NCBI GenBank assembly: GCA_964551305.1
Contig: CAZKBT010000008.1
Span: 3,610 to 67,609, forward strand
DNA length: 64,000 nt
Origin: JBAZDC01 sp041654595
GTDB taxonomy: Bacteria > Pseudomonadota > Gammaproteobacteria > Burkholderiales > Burkholderiaceae_B
Direction: 5' to 3'
Shown: positions 56,800 through 64,000 of the stretch, piece after piece
Position numbering within the stretch: position 1 is the first letter of the stretch
How the letters are laid out: each line of letters starts with the position of its first letter
Program-made: the position numbers and the translations under genes
The notes under the pieces: generated by a model
The model's input: the letters and a program-made list of their open reading frames with translations, nothing else
The model's database searches: none
What the model was told of the DNA's origin: nothing

Positions 56800-57666
56800 A
56801 TGCAGCTTACCAAGAATTTCGTCAAGGCCAAGCAGCCTTGCGCGGCGGGCTATCGCTGGTTCGTCCGGTCCCGCAACGGCGAAGGCGAATACCAGCAATT
56901 GCTGGATGACCTGGTCGCCGAAGACCGCATCGAGGATGCGATATGGCTACTGGATCAATTTGGCCCCACCGACCAGGTGCGCGTACTCGACTTCCTGGAT
57001 GCCAAGGCCATGATCTTTGCCGGCGACCTGGTGGTCAAGCATGGCATCGACGTCGAAACCATCGTCAGGGCGGGGCGCAGCATCAAGACCGAAGGCGGGA
57101 TCCGCGCGACGGGCAATATCGTTGCCGGCCAGGACGTCAAGGCCGCGGGGGGAATGCGATGCGACGGCGATTTGCTGGCCGGCGGCGACGTGCATGCGGG
57201 GTGGGGCATCGAGGTGGGCAAGACCCTGTCATGCCGCGGCAACGTCAGCGCATCATGGTCGATCGACGTCGGCCTGGAACTGACGGTCGACGGAGACCTG
57301 CACGCGCACCGCGATATCTTCGCCGGCACGTCGCTCGTGTGCAGGCAGGGTATCAAGGCGGGCGGCGCCATTCAGTCGGACGGCTGCATTCATGCCGAGC
57401 GAGGCATTATCGCGGGCGACGCAATACAGTGCGCGGATTATCTGGATGCGCGCTGGGGCGTCAAGGCCGGCGGCGACATCACCGCCGGCAGCGCCATTCG
57501 CGTGGGAGAAGGAATCGAAACGCCGGGGTCGATATCATGCGGGCCAGGCCATGGCGTTTATGCCGGCCTGGCCGTGCGCGTCGATGCATGGGACGTGTCC
57601 GCCAGGGTCCATGCCGACCGGCGCCCGGATCGATTGCTGAGCGGCTTCTGGGGCGGCCGGCCATAG
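56800..57666 (+). CDS. bactofilin-like repeat protein, uncharacterised
   Basis: This 288-residue protein has a short helical N-terminus (about 1-60, with DDLVAEDRIEDAIWLLDQFG). It is followed by about 190 residues of a regular beta-helix-type repeat rich in Gly, Ala, Val and Ile (for example GDLLAGGDVHAGWGIEVGK, GGAIQSDGCIHAERGIIAGD and GDITAGSAIRVGEGIETPG). The repeat is reminiscent of bactofilins (DUF583) and polymer-forming proteins. No signal peptide or membrane helix is seen. No named family can be assigned. It is flanked by a gap on the left and a convergent gene on the right, so it looks like a single-gene unit. Confidence 0.75.
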   Translation: MQLTKNFVKAKQPCAAGYRWFVRSRNGEGEYQQLLDDLVAEDRIEDAIWLLDQFGPTDQVRVLDFLDAKAMIFAGDLVVKHGIDVETIVRAGRSIKTEGGIRATGNIVAGQDVKAAGGMRCDGDLLAGGDVHAGWGIEVGKTLSCRGNVSASWSIDVGLELTVDGDLHAHRDIFAGTSLVCRQGIKAGGAIQSDGCIHAERGIIAGDAIQCADYLDARWGVKAGGDITAGSAIRVGEGIETPGSISCGPGHGVYAGLAVRVDAWDVSARVHADRRPDRLLSGFWGGRP

Positions 57667-57725
57667 TGTCGGGGAGGGCGCTTCGAGTTCATAAAAGCCC
57701 GGGGCCGGCGAGCGATATGCCGCGC

Positions 57726-58295
57726 TCAGGCCGCGATGTCGTCCCGTCTGGGCGGCGTGTTGAACGGGTCCTGATCGTCCCCGCCGTCGTTGGGTAGCGG
57801 AGCCAACGGGGGCAAACCCAGCGCCAGCCGCAGGCGCTGGCAATCGGGGTTGGGCGACCCGTCGGCCATCCACGTGGTGAATTCCCGGCAAGGAGAGGGG
57901 CGCTGTTCGTAGATGGCGCAATGAATGCCGTCCTGGCCCAGCTCGCCGCGCAAGGCAATGCATCTTGCTTTTCCGTACTCCGTGCCTTTCATGCAAGCCC
58001 TGAGCGGGCCTACCTGCGATACCAGTTCCGCGGGCACGGTGCCGCCGCCTTCGCCCTTGATTTCCCCGCAGTAGAACGACACGCGAAAGTGAGCGCAGCA
58101 CGCGCCGCAGCTCAGGCATGGGTTGTAGGACGTGGCGTCGTTGGCGGCATGATCGCCGTTTTTCAAGCGGGAGCGCGGTTTGCGGCGGAGCGGCGTGATC
58201 TGGATTTTCTGGCCGGCCAGCAAAGGCGGATTCGTGTCGGAAGACGCGGGGCGTGCGGCTGTTTCTTGCAGGAAGAAAGTTCGCGGTGCGGTCAT
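57726..58295 (-). CDS. YkgJ-type cysteine-cluster protein
   Basis: This 189-residue protein has the YkgJ/CxxCxxCC pattern: CLSCGACC (near 63-70), then FYCGE, ACMKGTEYGKARC, GIHCAIYEQRPSPCREF. The eight or so cysteines suggest an iron-sulfur or zinc cluster; the family is of unknown function. The N-terminal 50 residues are low complexity. The start is uncertain; ATG 58295 is the first good one. Confidence 0.85.
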   Translation of the reverse strand: MTAPRTFFLQETAARPASSDTNPPLLAGQKIQITPLRRKPRSRLKNGDHAANDATSYNPCLSCGACCAHFRVSFYCGEIKGEGGGTVPAELVSQVGPLRACMKGTEYGKARCIALRGELGQDGIHCAIYEQRPSPCREFTTWMADGSPNPDCQRLRLALGLPPLAPLPNDGGDDQDPFNTPPRRDDIAA

Positions 58296-58426
58296 GATGA
58301 CAGGGGCTCAATGTATGGAAACCTATTTTAGGGGATTCGGCCGCCGCACGTATGAACTGCGTGCGAGGCGTTGCGGCGGTTCCACACCCCGGCAGGCGTG
58401 TTCGGCGGGACGAGGGGGGCGGGTGG

Positions 58427-58933
58427 TCAGTCAGCGGGAGGCGCCGGCGCGGGAGATGCAGGAGTATGGGCCAGCAGTACTTTGCCGGCGGCGGCGTAGC
58501 ATTCGTCTATGTGCTGATTGCACACTTTGCGCAGTATGGCGAAACTGATCCCCGCGGCGATCACGCTGCCGGCCAGGGGAATGTACTTGGATGCCGACTT
58601 GCCGGCCAGGCGCGTCAATCCGGCGTGCTGCAGGACGCTGATGATGCGTTGGGTGGTCAAGGTTTTACCGATCAGGCCCGTGCCGGCGCTGACTCCCCCC
58701 ACCAGTATGATTTTTTGCAGATCGGGACTCAGCTTGTCGATCTGCGTCGGCGACATGCCGAATTTTTCGTTGATTTGAGGCAGGATCTTCAGCAGGATCG
58801 CCACGTCGGCGCCGATATCGACGCCAGGAATGGGCACGACCGCGGCGGCGGCCGATAGCAAGGCGCGGTTGCGCACGAGCTTACGGCATTCCTGGCGCAC
58901 GGTGTCGAGTTCTTGCTGGTTTACCGGAAGCAT
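58427..58933 (-). CDS. DUF697-like membrane-associated protein
   Basis: An ATG at 58933 gives 168 residues; ATG 58966 gives 11 more. The motif VPIPGVDIGADVAILLKILPQINEKFGM (about 33-60) is the hallmark of DUF697/YcjF-like and EcsC-like proteins, which associate with the inner membrane and often with GTPases. Two hydrophobic Gly/Ala-rich helices (about 75-90 and 117-135) and a Pro/Ala-rich C-tail are seen. No GTPase gene is adjacent. The function is unknown. Confidence 0.72.
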   Translation of the reverse strand: MLPVNQQELDTVRQECRKLVRNRALLSAAAAVVPIPGVDIGADVAILLKILPQINEKFGMSPTQIDKLSPDLQKIILVGGVSAGTGLIGKTLTTQRIISVLQHAGLTRLAGKSASKYIPLAGSVIAAGISFAILRKVCNQHIDECYAAAGKVLLAHTPASPAPAPPAD

Positions 58934-59147
58934 AGGCGTTTCATTTCTGTTGCTCAAGACACGCATAGCTTACTACCATTGGACGTATTTTCCCTTGCAG
59001 GCGAACACTGCCGGTATCCGCCTGCAAGCGCGCATGGCATTTTTGTTGCCTGATGTGTAAACATGGTATATAGTCAAAGACGTTACAAATTTCCGTTTCA
59101 AAGGCATACTTGGCGCAGCTTACCAGGGCTATCACTAGGGACCCGCT

Positions 59148-59489
59148 ATGCAAACGCACAAGCCTGTGCATCCCGGCAGCATTCTAAAAGATTACATCTT
59201 GCCGGAACTATGCATCACTGTAACGGTAGCCGCTCGACAGATCGGCATATCGCGCGTGCAGTTCTCGCGCTTTATCAATGGGCGCGCAGCGGTCACTCCG
59301 GATCTGGCCATCCGGCTTTCAAAGTGGATACCAGAGCCCGATGCCATTACATGGCTGCACATGCAAGCGGACTATGACCTTTGGCAGGCTCAGCATTCCG
59401 GCAAGGACTGGCGGGTGGAGCCGGCCCGCAAGCGTGTTACCGTGCCGCATAAACGGCCGGCCCCAGCCCCGCAGACAGTGGGCGAATAG
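59148..59489 (+). CDS. HigA/VapI-family antitoxin-like regulator
   Basis: This 113-residue protein matches the HigA/VapI pattern: HKPVHPGSILKDYILPEL, then TVAARQIGISRVQFSRFINGRAAVTPDLAIRLSKWI and WLHMQADYDLWQA. This is an XRE helix-turn-helix of the antidote-protein type. The C-terminal 25 residues are Lys/Pro-rich. HigA normally follows higB, whose intact gene is not found upstream, so this may be an orphan antitoxin or regulator. Confidence 0.85.
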   Translation: MQTHKPVHPGSILKDYILPELCITVTVAARQIGISRVQFSRFINGRAAVTPDLAIRLSKWIPEPDAITWLHMQADYDLWQAQHSGKDWRVEPARKRVTVPHKRPAPAPQTVGE

Positions 59490-59519
59490 CTCGAGCTTGC
59501 TGGCGCGGTTCGACCACCC

Positions 59520-59969
59520 TCAGTCGGGGCTGTCGTCGCGCTCTTTCAGGGCGCGCGCCTTGCGTCCCATGATGCCGGGATAGGTTTGCGTTTTTCCCTG
59601 GGCGGGATGTCCTTGGTCGCCTTGTCCAGGCTGATCCCGGCGGACGTGGCCGGGAGTATTGTGAGCGGGGTTGGCATGGCCGGGATTCCTCTTGGTCGGA
59701 TGATCGGGGTCGTCGATGCCCGAGCTATACCGTCCGGGGCCGGCGGGTTCTTTCTGGCCTGGGTCCACGTCGTTGCCTGTTTCCGGATCTTGCCGCGCGG
59801 GATGTTTCACGTCGACCGGCGCTCGTTCGAGTTCCGGATCGTCGGGGATGCCGGTAATTTTTTGCTCGTCGGGAATTGCTACCGATTTTTCTTCGGCATC
59901 ATTGGCCGATCCGGGCGGTGTCGGAGTGCCGGATTGGGCGGGGCGACGCGTTGGCGTGGCGTGCTTCAT
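59520..59969 (-). CDS. proline/aspartate-rich low-complexity protein
   Basis: This 149-residue frame is hydrophilic and rich in Pro, Gly, Asp, Lys and His (for example DPGQKEPAGPGRYSSG and NPGHANPAHNTPGHVRRDQPG), with no hydrophobic helix. The order of its repeat-like PGH/PAH units suggests an intrinsically disordered protein. It could be a real stress-type protein or a chance open frame in GC-rich DNA. I recognise no family. Confidence 0.45.
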   Translation of the reverse strand: MKHATPTRRPAQSGTPTPPGSANDAEEKSVAIPDEQKITGIPDDPELERAPVDVKHPARQDPETGNDVDPGQKEPAGPGRYSSGIDDPDHPTKRNPGHANPAHNTPGHVRRDQPGQGDQGHPAQGKTQTYPGIMGRKARALKERDDSPD

Positions 59970-60032
59970 GGTCGGTTCCTTTAGTGATGGGGTGTCCGGT
60001 CACCAGCAAGCGGCGTGCCCGATCAAAAGCCG

Positions 60033-60527
60033 TCAGGTGTTTCCCGCCAAGGACACATAGTGGGGTATGCGCCGCAAAGCATAATCCGCGCTTTTCTCGC
60101 GGATCTCATTTCGCTCTCCTTCGAACTTGACCGTTTCGCTGAAGAGCAAAAAGGAATCGGAGCCGGCTTGGCGCAGCGCCCATGCGAAACATTGGGTTCC
60201 GGCTGGAATCGTCTCGTCCGTGTCATCGGCCACGCCGGTATTGGCGATGGCCAGCGTGGCAGGGCTTCGGGACAGGGCGCCGGCCGCCATTTCCCGCGCC
60301 ACTTCTTCGCTGGTCAGGTTGAAGCGGCGCAGGGTCTCCGGGTCGACGTCCAGGCAGCGCTGCTTGGCCTGCGGCGAGTAGACGACGAATGCGCAATCGA
60401 GCAATTGCCCCGCGCCCCTGGCGTCCGCCAACGTTGCGGCGATCAGGCCGGCGGTGCAGGATTCCGCGGTGACAAGCACCACATCGCGGCGGCGCATGAA
60501 TTGCACGACATCATCCAGATTCCGCAT
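60033..60527 (-). CDS. stand-alone CinA C-terminal domain, NMN amidohydrolase-like (PncC)
   Basis: This 164-residue protein is the CinA C-terminal domain alone, which in the family deamidates nicotinamide mononucleotide in pyridine nucleotide salvage. The catalytic segment TAESCTAGLIAATLADARGAG (about 20-40) and the LDCAFVVYSPQAKQRCLDV and LAIANTGVADD segments are visible. Compared with typical members, GSS after the Pro is changed (ARGAGQLL) and the TGIAGP loop is TGVADD, so activity is not certain. It overlaps the unknown gene upstream by 17 nt. Confidence 0.82.
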   Translation of the reverse strand: MRNLDDVVQFMRRRDVVLVTAESCTAGLIAATLADARGAGQLLDCAFVVYSPQAKQRCLDVDPETLRRFNLTSEEVAREMAAGALSRSPATLAIANTGVADDTDETIPAGTQCFAWALRQAGSDSFLLFSETVKFEGERNEIREKSADYALRRIPHYVSLAGNT

Positions 60528-61011
60528 GTGCTACTCCTTGACGTTTTTGTCTCCGGCGCGTGCCCGAGGCTGCGCGCGGCGCTTCGGTCAAGATTTGATC
60601 TTCGCTGAACCGCACGCCGTTGCCTGTTTGGTATCGACTGGCCGGCGCGAGTTGTTCCAGTATGACGCCGCTGTAATAATCGACGGGGGATGCGGGCAGG
60701 GCGGTCACGCGCACGGGTATCCATCTTTCGGTCGATTGGGCCGTGAGGCGAACGATGTCTCCTATCCGTAGCCGGATGGCGCCGGGCGCCCGGTGCGTGT
60801 CGCGGTGTCCTACGACAACCCGGAACTCCATCGGGCCATGAATGACGTAGGCGCCGCGTATGATGCCATCTGCCTGGCGCAGCCTGTCGACGATGGGCGC
60901 GGCACGGGTGTTTTCTTCCGCCCCTTCGAAGATGATCGCGTGCGCCGTGATCTGGTCTTGTTCGGTCAGGCCCAGCAAGTTGGCTAGAACAGTGAACTGC
61001 TGTTCGGTCAT
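60511..61011 (-). CDS. uncharacterised protein between SIR2 and CinA-like genes
   Basis: This 166-residue protein is not recognised. The N-terminal 30 residues are helical (TEQQFTVLANLLGLTEQDQITAHAIIF). The middle has a strand-rich domain with MEFRVVVGHRDTHRAPGAIRLRIGDIVRLTAQ. The C-terminal 25 residues are Arg/Gln-rich and look disordered. It overlaps the CinA-like gene by 17 nt and follows the SIR2 gene by 111 nt, on the same strand. The link to NAD metabolism is by context only. Confidence 0.62.
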   Translation of the reverse strand: MTEQQFTVLANLLGLTEQDQITAHAIIFEGAEENTRAAPIVDRLRQADGIIRGAYVIHGPMEFRVVVGHRDTHRAPGAIRLRIGDIVRLTAQSTERWIPVRVTALPASPVDYYSGVILEQLAPASRYQTGNGVRFSEDQILTEAPRAASGTRRRQKRQGVAHAESG

Positions 61012-61122
61012 ATGTCCATGGTGGGTGTGCGTTGGAAATGCTGTTTGTATGGACAGTGTTTTAGCATAAAAAGAAAGATGGTTGTGGCATTTGGCGTAAT
61101 GCTTTTTTGCTTTGGCCTTTGT

Positions 61123-61974
61123 TCATGGCGCCATCAGCAAAGCATCGACAGCCCGCAGCGCTTCCAATCCATTCATAGTCAAGCTGACATGGCCGGGGTT
61201 TCCATGTATGGACGCGTCCTGCGGATTGATGCGTATCACGGGAGCGCGTAGTTCAAATGCAAGCCGATGGGTGAAATCGCGCGCGGTTGGAATCGCGGTT
61301 CCGGCTCCGATCTCGATCACCAGCAGCCGTTCGGCATCGCGCAGCCAGTGTTCCAGCCGTCTATGCTGCGTGTAGGTGCGGTGTTCCAGCCATTCTTCAT
61401 CGCCAAACATGTAAATGTTGGGTCGCGCCAGCCCGCCGCAATGGGGACAGGCAGGCGGTTCGTTGAGCAGTCGGCAGTTTTCTTCCTCGACCATGGGTGT
61501 GAAGCCGTTCGCGGGCCAGATATCGGTGGTGCAGGCATTCAGACATTGCAGGTGATGAATGGAGCCATGGCATTCGGTGACAAGACCGGCGTCCAAGCCG
61601 GCTTTCTGGAAATGTCCGTCGACGTTGCTGGTGAAGGCCGCATAGCCGCACGGACTTTGCCCGCCCCATTTCTTCAGGATCTGATAACCCTGATGCGGCG
61701 TCGTTTGGCGGTATAGTGCAAGACGTTGTCCGTAAAAGCCCCAGGCCAAGTCCGGGTGTCTGCGGAAGGCGCGCGGCGATGCGATGGAAATGAAATCGAT
61801 CCGATCGCGTCCGAGCGCGGGGTAGGCGCGCCAGAAACCTTGGTTGCCGCGAAAATCCGGCAGGCCGGAATCCACGCCCATGCCTGCTCCGGTGACGAAT
61901 ATCAACATGTCCGCACCGTCGAGCAAGCGGGCGGCCCGTTCCAGATTACGTGATTTTTCCAGTTCGTTCATCAT
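61123..61974 (-). CDS. SIR2-family NAD-dependent deacetylase
   Basis: The 283-residue protein has the sirtuin core: GAGMGVDSGLPDFRGNQG (about 30-47; NAD pocket), the TSNVDGHFQKAG loop, the catalytic His in ECHGSIHHLQC, and a zinc-knuckle pair (CLNAC and CPHCGG). It also has the IEIGAGTAIPTARD segment. Sirtuins remove acyl groups from lysine and release nicotinamide; some bacterial SIR2s are ADP-ribosyl transferases or defence NADases instead. The start is ATG 61974 (or 61971). It is the first gene of the minus-strand trio with the unknown protein and the PncC-like domain. Confidence 0.9.
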   Translation of the reverse strand: MMNELEKSRNLERAARLLDGADMLIFVTGAGMGVDSGLPDFRGNQGFWRAYPALGRDRIDFISIASPRAFRRHPDLAWGFYGQRLALYRQTTPHQGYQILKKWGGQSPCGYAAFTSNVDGHFQKAGLDAGLVTECHGSIHHLQCLNACTTDIWPANGFTPMVEEENCRLLNEPPACPHCGGLARPNIYMFGDEEWLEHRTYTQHRRLEHWLRDAERLLVIEIGAGTAIPTARDFTHRLAFELRAPVIRINPQDASIHGNPGHVSLTMNGLEALRAVDALLMAP

Positions 61975-62150
61975 GTTCGTTCAGTGTTGCCAAGAGGCGT
62001 GTTGCCGGGCTCGGTTTCTCAAATTTCCCCTGGCAAGCGACGCAAAAATCCAGACACGCCGTTAGGCACGGCATTTAAGTTTATGCAATAATTGCACGCT
62101 TGCAAGGTGCCGGAATAGCTTTTCAAAGCTATTGCCGTGTTCACCTTCTT

Positions 62151-62656
<506 letters not shown>

Positions 62657-62659
62657 TCA

Positions 62660-62896
62660 TTCGTTTCTCCGGCACGTCTATACACTCGATGCGTCGAAAT
62701 CGCGGCCATGATATCGATGGCCGTTAAAGAGCATATTGCGCGACCAGTGAATTTTTCGAAGCTAGGTCTGCTAGAACATTTTTGATATTAGGGGTGGTAG
62801 GGCGGATCTTCCATGGCTATTTGTAGGTGTCAATGCAACATCTCGCCGATACAATCGAAATACGTTTTGTGGTGGATTCTATTGGAGGAGATAACA
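62660..62896. other. AT-richer spacer of the island
   Basis: About 240 nt between the integrase remnant and the tailspike-like gene. It has no protein-like frame. It contains a GGAGGAG ribosome site at its right end and may hold the promoter of that gene, but no clear -35/-10 is seen. Confidence 0.45.
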
Positions 62897-63945
62897 ATGA
62901 CGAAAAATGAAAATAGCCCATTGAGCGAGGCTTGTGAATGCGATCCGACATTGCGCGCTGATTTGGCGGATGCAACGGACCCCGAAAAAGGTGCAGGGAT
63001 GATTGGTTATAAAGAGGAGACGGTGGGCGACGAACTCGATATTTTAAGCCTGTCCGATGTTGGATCGATAGCTCGTTTCGGTGGCAAGGGCGATGGGGCA
63101 ACTGATGTGGGCCCTGCAATTGCTGCAGGATTGGTGGTGTGCTCTTGTTTGACGTTTCCATGGACTGCTGAAGGATACGTGATCACGAATAGTTTGAGCA
63201 TAGAATTGGATGACAACATCGAGATCGATTTCAATGGGAGCGTTATCGATTTCGGGGACATGGCAAGGCTGCGCTTCCAGTCCCCTGTGGTCGTCGATGG
63301 ATTGACTTTGGCGGAATACGTTCTTTCTGGAAGTGCTTTCATCAAACTGAATAGCCATATTGGCATTCAGGCTGGCGACATCCTATATATATCCACGAAT
63401 CAACAGCCATCGCCAGAATGGGCTGACACTAAAAAAGACTGCGTCAGGATAAAAGGTTTTTACAGTGGGTATATATGGCTGGAAGAACCTATTAATTTCG
63501 GGTACTGGCCGTCTGATCCCGGATTCTCGGCTACCATCTATAGGCCGCGCAGCGTTGTCCTAAGAAATGGTCGTTTACTTCTTGGGAACGATGCAGTCCC
63601 AAGGGTAATGATCGAAATTACTGGATGTCAAGACGTGGTTCTAGACCGCTTAATCGTTGAAGGGAAAAACCCCATCGACGTTGCTAGCAGCATTACACGT
63701 GTTGGCGTAGCTCTATATAGATGTATCGGTGCTCGTGTCCTTTCCCCTACTTTTATTCGCATGTCTTATCCAATTGAGACAGATGGCGGTACGCGAAACG
63801 TCAGAGCAACCAATGTTCTTGCCCGCGACTGTCACCACACTATTGAGGCGTGCGATTGGTCTAGCAATATAACCGTTGATGGCCTAAACGCATCAGGCTG
63901 CTATTCTGCAATCTCTGCGCATCCGTCATTCAATGTTCACTTCAT
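62897..63945 (+). CDS. tailspike-like beta-helix protein, cut by an IS
   Basis: The ATG at 62897 follows GGAGGAG at 7 nt. The frame is open to the IS end at 63946 (about 349 residues) and stays open through the window edge. After a 60-residue polar N-terminus, the motif FGGKGDGATDVGPAIAAG (about 62-79) is the opening of pectate-lyase-3/tailspike beta-helix domains (compare FGAxGDGxTDDTxAI). Strand-rich segments follow (VVLRNGRLLLGNDAV, NITVDGLNASGCYSA). Such proteins are phage tailspikes or surface-polysaccharide-modifying proteins. The codon use is AT-richer than in the core genes, pointing to transfer. The C-terminus is lost at the IS junction. Confidence 0.78.
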
Positions 63946-64000
63946 TGAATCACCCCGGGTTTTGAGGAGGCTCCAACTTTTGAGAAAATGGAGCCATGAG
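63946..64000 (+). mobile_element. probable left end of an IS3-family insertion sequence
   Basis: The sequence switches at TGAATCACCCCGGGTTT, which I recognise as a terminal inverted repeat of the IS3-family type (TGAATCRCCCCGGGTTT). After it are a short GGAG-type ribosome site and an ATG at 63996 that would start the transposase orfA. The right end is outside the window, so the element cannot be confirmed here. The recognition is from memory of such ends. Confidence 0.55.

Noticed and set aside
56496..56831. Minus-strand frame of 111 codons after purA
   Set aside because: It is Arg/Ser/Pro-rich with no domain and overlaps the start of the bactofilin-like gene.
62817..63366. Minus-strand frames opposite the tailspike-like gene
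   Set aside because: They are shadows of the plus-strand frame, which has a good ribosome site and the beta-helix opening motif.

Overview
The window is a contiguous piece of a GC-rich betaproteobacterial chromosome, most likely from the family Alcaligenaceae (Bordetella, Achromobacter and relatives). This is judged from the gene content and order: ccoO-Q-P-G-fixH next to an Fnr regulator, ndk-rlmN-HTH-ispG-hisS-TPR-bamB-der-hisC-hfq-hflX-hflK-hflC-hisZ-purA, an ectABCD cluster, and glnE beside a yhdP-type gene. No database search was possible, so the genus is inference. About 60 kb is ordinary, densely coding core genome. The last 2 kb is an abrupt, AT-richer accessory region.

Layout. 1-3.8 kb: the 3' half of a cbb3 oxidase operon (ccoO fragment, ccoQ, ccoP, ccoG, a short fixH and a small membrane protein). 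An oxygen-sensing Fnr homologue follows in the opposite direction, with an identical cysteine spacing to E. coli FNR. 4.6-6.2 kb: a LysR regulator and a mazEF toxin-antitoxin pair. 6.2-16.3 kb: clpB with a heat-shock-like promoter, queH, glnE and a yhdP-type giant envelope protein. 16.3-19.4 kb: gdhA, rho and trxA on the minus strand. 19.6-23.9 kb: parE-parC. 23.9-27.6 kb: an iron-sulfur flavin reductase, dadA and a solitary ugpB-like binding protein. 27.8-31.8 kb: a VirB9/TrbG-like lipoprotein, an unknown protein, alaS and a tusA-like gene. 32.2-35.6 kb: ectABCD, making ectoine and 5-hydroxyectoine, behind a near-consensus promoter and a 14-nt tandem repeat. 35.8-37.5 kb: rpsP-rimM-trmD, without rplS. 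37.6-40.5 kb: valS. 40.8-56.3 kb: the long housekeeping run from ndk to purA, with many stop/start overlaps.

56.4-62.0 kb is a transition zone of small and poorly known genes. It holds a bactofilin-like repeat protein, a YkgJ-type cysteine-cluster protein, a DUF697-like protein, an orphan higA-like antitoxin and a proline-rich protein. It also holds a minus-strand trio of a SIR2 deacetylase, an unknown protein and a stand-alone CinA C-terminal (NMN amidohydrolase) domain.

62.1-64.0 kb is a mobile-element boundary. A CAT-anticodon tRNA with an oversized D-loop abuts a decayed, frameshifted phage integrase. This is followed by an AT-rich gene for a tailspike-like beta-helix protein, whose reading frame is cut by what looks like the left end of an IS3-family insertion sequence running off the window. 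I found no CRISPR array, rRNA or replication origin. The best candidates for something undescribed are the SIR2/unknown/PncC trio, the bactofilin-like protein, the VirB9-like pair before alaS and the tailspike island.
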